A DNA stretch of 64,000 bases from Roseomonas aeriglobus (GTDB lineage Bacteria; Pseudomonadota; Alphaproteobacteria; Sphingomonadales; Sphingomonadaceae): the NCBI GenBank assembly GCA_016937575.1, contig JAFHKN010000002.1, forward strand, positions 2,604,001-2,668,000, in the 5' to 3' direction. Of this stretch, positions 60,721 through 64,000 are shown in pieces. The notes under the pieces were generated by a model. The model ran no database searches. It saw only the letters and a program-made list of their open reading frames with translations, and was not told where the DNA came from. The first letter of the stretch is position 1, and each line of letters begins with the position of its first letter. The position numbers and the translations under genes were made by a program.

Positions 60721-61509
60721 TCAGCTATCGCTGATCCCCGGCCGCCCGCGCCGCATCATCTTCCGCAACCGTCCCGGCATCCACCGCGCCGCAAACCGCA
60801 GCCGATGCGCGGTCTTTCCCACATAGACGAACAGCGCGTCGCCATGGACGGCCGCCCAGGCCGCCTTGGCCACATCCTCGACCGGGGACAGTTCCAGTCC
60901 CGCCCCCGTAACCGTCTCGCGGATCGATCGGTTCGAGCCTGAGGTCGGATGCGCCAGCAGCGGCGTATCGATGAACGCCGGCACCAGCCCCCGCACACGA
61001 ATGCCGTCGGCGGCCCATTCACCGTCCAGCGCTTCGGTCAGCGCGCGCACGCCGAATTTGGTCGCGGAATAGGTGGCCAGACCCGCCGAACCGTAGATCG
61101 CCGAGGCCGACGCGGTGTTGAGCAGGCACGATCCCGGCGTGCGCTTCAGATACGCATGGCCGATCCGCGCGCCGTTGAGGACGCCGGTCAGGTTGATCGC
61201 GACCGTCCGGTCGATCTCGTCGAACGGCGCCTCCGCCAGAGGGCCGCCCAGCGGAATGCCGGCATTGTTCGCCAACACGTCGAGCCGCCCGGCCTTGGCC
61301 GTGAAATCGTCGAGCGCGGCCACCCAGGCATCGCGGTCGCGGACGTCCATGACATAGGTGTCCGCACCCGCCGGCAGCATCGCGGCCGTTGCCGCCAGCC
61401 CGGACACATCGACGTCGGCCAGGCCGATCCGCCAGCCCTCGGCGGCGAACCGCTTGGCGATCGCCTGGCCGATGCCCGACGCCCCGCCGGTGATGAAGAT
61501 CGCCTGCAC
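60721..61509 (-). CDS. SDR-family oxidoreductase
   Basis: 262 residues from a GTG at 61509 with GGGAGAGG upstream. NAD(P)-binding IFITGGASGIGQAIAKRF, NNAG in LDVLANNAGIPLGG, catalytic Ser in LNTASASAIYG and YxxxK in LATYSATKFG. Classical short-chain dehydrogenase; substrate unknown. The basic C-terminus (RLRKMMRRGRPG) is unusual and might contact membranes. It is divergent from the OpuC-type ABC genes. Confidence 0.92.
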   Translation of the reverse strand: MQAIFITGGASGIGQAIAKRFAAEGWRIGLADVDVSGLAATAAMLPAGADTYVMDVRDRDAWVAALDDFTAKAGRLDVLANNAGIPLGGPLAEAPFDEIDRTVAINLTGVLNGARIGHAYLKRTPGSCLLNTASASAIYGSAGLATYSATKFGVRALTEALDGEWAADGIRVRGLVPAFIDTPLLAHPTSGSNRSIRETVTGAGLELSPVEDVAKAAWAAVHGDALFVYVGKTAHRLRFAARWMPGRLRKMMRRGRPGISDS

Positions 61510-61561
61510 GCCCGCACCTCTCCCTTTGCCTTCACGCCCAGCATCGCGCACTCTGCCCCCG

Positions 61562-62317
61562 ATGCCCAGCGTAATTGCCTTCGACGGTGTGACCGTCGCC
61601 TATCCCGGCGGGACGGTCGCGGTCGATGCCGTCACGCTCGACATCGCGGCGGGCAGCTTCGTCGCGCTGGTCGGGCGATCGGGGTCGGGCAAGTCGACGC
61701 TGCTCAAGACCGTCAACCGGCTGGTGACACCGACCGCCGGCCGGGTGCTGATCGACGGCCAGCTGGTCGACGCCGAGCCTGCGCACGGGCTGCGGCGGCG
61801 AATCGGCTATGTCTTCCAGGGCGTCGGACTGTTCCCGCATCTGACCGTTGCCGAGAATATCGCGATCCCGCTGCGCCTCGCCGGCCGGACCGATGCTGCG
61901 CGCGTCGACGCCTTGCTCGATCTGGTCGAGCTGCCGCGCGAGATCGGCCGCCGCCGCCCCGACGCGCTGTCGGGCGGGCAACGCCAGCGCGTCGGGGTCG
62001 CGCGCGCGCTGGCGGCCGAGGCGACGCTGCTGCTGATGGACGAACCCTTCGGCGCGCTCGATCCGATGACCCGCGATACGCTGGGCCGCGCGGTGCGGGG
62101 GCTGCACGACCGGTTGGGACTGACGACGCTGATAGTGACGCACGACATGGCCGAGGCGCTGTTGCTCAGCGACCGCGTGCTGGTGATGGCGAGCGGCCGG
62201 ATCGTGGCGGATGAAACCCCGGCCGCGCTGATCGCGGGCGAAGGCGGTGCCGAGGCGCAGGAACTGGTCGATGTTCCCCGCCGCCAGATCCGCGCGCTGG
62301 AGGGGTTGAGCGCATGA
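61562..62317 (+). CDS. Osmoprotectant ABC transporter ATPase (OpuCA-like)
   Basis: 251 residues. Walker A VGRSGSGKST, Q-loop YVFQGVGLFPHLTVAEN, signature LSGGQRQRVGVARA, Walker B LLLMDEPFGALDP and THDMAEAL. It matches the glycine betaine/choline ATPase group but lacks the CBS domains found on some members, so osmosensing may not be through CBS. The stop overlaps the permease gene start (ATGA). Confidence 0.9.
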   Translation: MPSVIAFDGVTVAYPGGTVAVDAVTLDIAAGSFVALVGRSGSGKSTLLKTVNRLVTPTAGRVLIDGQLVDAEPAHGLRRRIGYVFQGVGLFPHLTVAENIAIPLRLAGRTDAARVDALLDLVELPREIGRRRPDALSGGQRQRVGVARALAAEATLLLMDEPFGALDPMTRDTLGRAVRGLHDRLGLTTLIVTHDMAEALLLSDRVLVMASGRIVADETPAALIAGEGGAEAQELVDVPRRQIRALEGLSA

Positions 62318-63822
62318 CCGCCGCCTTCGCCCGCGTGCCCGACCTGCTGGCGAGCCACCTGCTGCTGTCGTTCGCCGCGCTGCTGCTCGGCCTCGCGCTC
62401 GCGCTGCCGACGATCCTCCTCGCCGCCCGCAGCGCGGCGGTGGCGCGCGTGGCGCTGGGGTTTGCGAGCCTGGTCCAGACGATCCCCGCACTGGCGCTGC
62501 TCGCGCTGTTCTTTCCGCTGCTGCTCTGGCTCGGTCTGCCACCGCTTGGCTTCCTGCCCTCGCTGCTCGCGCTGTCGCTCTATGCATTGCTGCCGATCCT
62601 GCGGAACGGCGTGACCGGGCTGGCGGGCATCGACCCTGCGGTGATCGAGGCGGCCGACGGGGTCGGCATGACCGCGCGGCAGAAATTGCTGTGGGTGGAG
62701 GCGCCTTTGGTGCTGCCGGTGCTGATGGCGGGCATCCGGACGGCGGCGGTGTGGACGATCGGCGCGGCGACGCTCGCGACGACGGTCGGCCAGCCGAGTC
62801 TCGGCGACCTGATCTTTTCAGGGCTTCAGACGCAGAGCTGGCCCCTGGTGCTGGCCGGCTGCATCGCGTCGGCCGGGCTGGCGCTGGCGGTCGATGCGCT
62901 GCTGGGGCTGGCCGAGCGCGGCGTCGCGACGCGCCGGCGATGGCTGTGGATGAGCGCGCTCGCGCTGCTGGTCGTGGGCGCAGGCGTCGCCGCCCTGCCC
63001 CGCCTGGCGCCGGCGCGGCCGACCGTGGTGGTCGGTGCCAAGAACTTCTCGGAACAATTCATCCTCGCCCGGCTGATCGGCGCGCGGTTGCAGGCGGCGG
63101 GGTATGACGTCGCGTATCGCGAAGGGTTGGGCTCGGCGGTCGCCTATGGCGCGCTGAAGACGGGGGCGATCGATGTGTACGTCGATTACGCCGGCACGAT
63201 CTGGGCGAGCGAGATGAAGCGCGACACCGCCCCGCCCGCGACCGAAATGCTGCCCGAGATCGCACGCTGGGCGCAGGCAACCGGCGGTGTGCGGATGCTC
63301 GGAACGCTGGGGTTCGAGAATGCCTATGCCTTTGCGATGCGTGGCGATGCGGCACGGGCGGCGGGAATCACGACGCTGGACGACCTTGCCCGCGCGTCGC
63401 CGCGGTTGCGACTGGCGAGCGACCTGGAATTCCTCGACCGGCCGGAATGGGCGGCGGTGCGGCGCGCCTATCCGATGCGCTTCGCCAGCGCCCGCGCCTA
63501 TGCCCCGAGCTTCATGTACCAGGCGCTGGCGACCGGGCAGGCCGACGTCATTTCCGCTTTCTCCTCGGACGGCCGGATTGCTGCCGACGCACTGACGGTG
63601 CTCCGCGACACCCGCGGGGCCATCCCGCGCTATGATGCGATCCTGCTGCTCGCGCCGAAGCGGGCCGGGGACGCGAGATTCGCCAATGCCCTGCGCCCGC
63701 TGCTGAACGCCATCCCCGTCGCCGCGATGCGCGAGGCGAATTATCTGGTCGACCGCGATACGGACAAGCAGTCGCCCGACGGAGCGGCGCGGTGGCTCGC
63801 GGCGCGCATCGCGCGACCTTGA
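62314..63822 (+). CDS. Fused permease/substrate-binding protein of osmoprotectant ABC transporter (OpuCB-OpuCC-like)
   Basis: A 502-residue protein. Residues about 1-205 form the permease with an EAA-type loop (DPAVIEAADGVGMTARQKLL). After another membrane segment (RWLWMSALALLVVGAGVAAL), residues about 235-502 are the periplasmic OpuAC-like binding domain: VVVGAKNFSEQFILARLIGA, IDVYVDYAGTIWAS and FMYQALATGQADVISAFSSD. Such fusions fix the binding protein to the channel. The ligand is likely a quaternary amine or similar osmolyte, not provable from sequence. Confidence 0.92.
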   Translation: MTAAFARVPDLLASHLLLSFAALLLGLALALPTILLAARSAAVARVALGFASLVQTIPALALLALFFPLLLWLGLPPLGFLPSLLALSLYALLPILRNGVTGLAGIDPAVIEAADGVGMTARQKLLWVEAPLVLPVLMAGIRTAAVWTIGAATLATTVGQPSLGDLIFSGLQTQSWPLVLAGCIASAGLALAVDALLGLAERGVATRRRWLWMSALALLVVGAGVAALPRLAPARPTVVVGAKNFSEQFILARLIGARLQAAGYDVAYREGLGSAVAYGALKTGAIDVYVDYAGTIWASEMKRDTAPPATEMLPEIARWAQATGGVRMLGTLGFENAYAFAMRGDAARAAGITTLDDLARASPRLRLASDLEFLDRPEWAAVRRAYPMRFASARAYAPSFMYQALATGQADVISAFSSDGRIAADALTVLRDTRGAIPRYDAILLLAPKRAGDARFANALRPLLNAIPVAAMREANYLVDRDTDKQSPDGAARWLAARIARP

Positions 63823-63846
63823 CGCCCGCCTTCTGTCACCGCACAC

Positions 63847-63858
63847 GTTAGCGCTACC
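63847..63858. promoter_or_regulatory. Possible LacI-type operator
   Basis: GTTAGCGCTACC contains the 8-base palindrome TAGCGCTA centred on CG, typical of LacI-family sites for sugar genes in related bacteria. It is 18 bases upstream of the next gene start. Confidence 0.4.
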
Positions 63859-63875
63859 ACGACGCGGAGAGGACG

Positions 63876-64000
63876 ATGCCGATCGACGCCACCCTGCTGC
63901 CCGACGACTGGCGCGACGCGTTGCTGATCGGGCGGGTCGATCGGGGCGACGGACCGACCCCGGTCGCCGTCCGCGGCGGCATCGCTTACGACATGAGCCG
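63876..64000 (+). CDS. Fumarylacetoacetate hydrolase-family protein, 3' truncated by window
   Basis: 41 complete codons plus a partial one; ATG with GGAGAGG upstream. LLPDDWRDALLIGRVDRGDG, then TPVAVRGGIAYDMS, resembles the N-terminal end of FAH-family hydrolases/dehydratases of sugar-acid breakdown. Only the start is visible, so this is a tentative family call. Confidence 0.55.
   Translation, partial: MPIDATLLPDDWRDALLIGRVDRGDGPTPVAVRGGIAYDMS

Noticed and set aside
60143..60942. Several ORFs of 60-230 codons between nrdB and the SDR gene.
   Set aside because: They are built from the palindromic repeats, lack ribosome binding sites and have no family resemblance.

Overview
The window is a high-GC, gene-dense stretch of an alphaproteobacterial chromosome. 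It is most likely from Sphingomonas or a close relative. The grounds are family-level recognition of an RcGTA-like gene transfer agent cluster, cobST, a 180-kDa-class NAD-glutamate dehydrogenase, large TonB receptors with a carboxypeptidase-like N-terminus, DUF6456, DUF2793 and DUF2171 proteins, and many palindromic intergenic repeats. I see no rRNA, tRNA, CRISPR array, insertion sequence or replication origin.

Layout. (1) 1-7.4 kb: 3' end of NAD-glutamate dehydrogenase, then a leftward cobS-[Phd/VapC toxin-antitoxin]-cobT-RHH operon. (2) 7.5-11.9 kb: an HxlR-type regulator divergent from a six-gene operon of small glyoxalase-fold, DUF1428, GST and SRPBCC proteins. (3) 11.9-15.4 kb: pyrC, ygfZ and a polyproline-hinged OmpA. 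(4) 15.5-30.2 kb: a leftward gene transfer agent (GTA) cluster from small terminase to the tail-tip protein, nearly all genes translationally coupled. It has a recognisable promoter, a leader hairpin and an internal intrinsic terminator before the capsid gene, and it carries spike-type genes inside the cluster. (5) 30.2-36.6 kb: a DUF4375 protein, a divergent DapF, a large DUF2339 membrane protein, a DUF6456 protein divergent from an XRE/S24-like regulator (a candidate GTA control pair), and a secreted endonuclease/exonuclease/phosphatase-fold protein. (6) 36.8-50.7 kb: a beta-glucan/oligoglucoside utilisation locus: GH3, TonB receptor, glucoamylase/GH144-type lipoprotein, GH1, an ABC sugar importer (two permeases, binding lipoprotein, ATPase) and a LacI regulator, with related GTAACCG-type operator candidates. 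(7) 50.7-55 kb: an acetyltransferase, small membrane proteins, Ogt and a secreted amidase. (8) 55-60.1 kb: class I ribonucleotide reductase nrdA and nrdB, separated by a repeat-flanked DUF559 gene, a DUF2171 gene and four small membrane ORFs. (9) 60.7-64 kb: an SDR oxidoreductase, an OpuC-type osmoprotectant ABC importer with fused permease and binding protein, and the start of a probable fumarylacetoacetate hydrolase-family gene.

The strongest candidate for something under-described is the GTA region with its possible control circuit: promoter, long leader hairpin, intrinsic terminator before the capsid gene, and a nearby DUF6456/XRE pair. Other notable points are a tail protein in which a large extra region sits on the DUF2460 protein while the tail-tip protein is short, and a toxin-antitoxin module spliced between cobS and cobT so that cobT is translationally coupled to the toxin. 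All family assignments are from reading the sequence; no database search was run.
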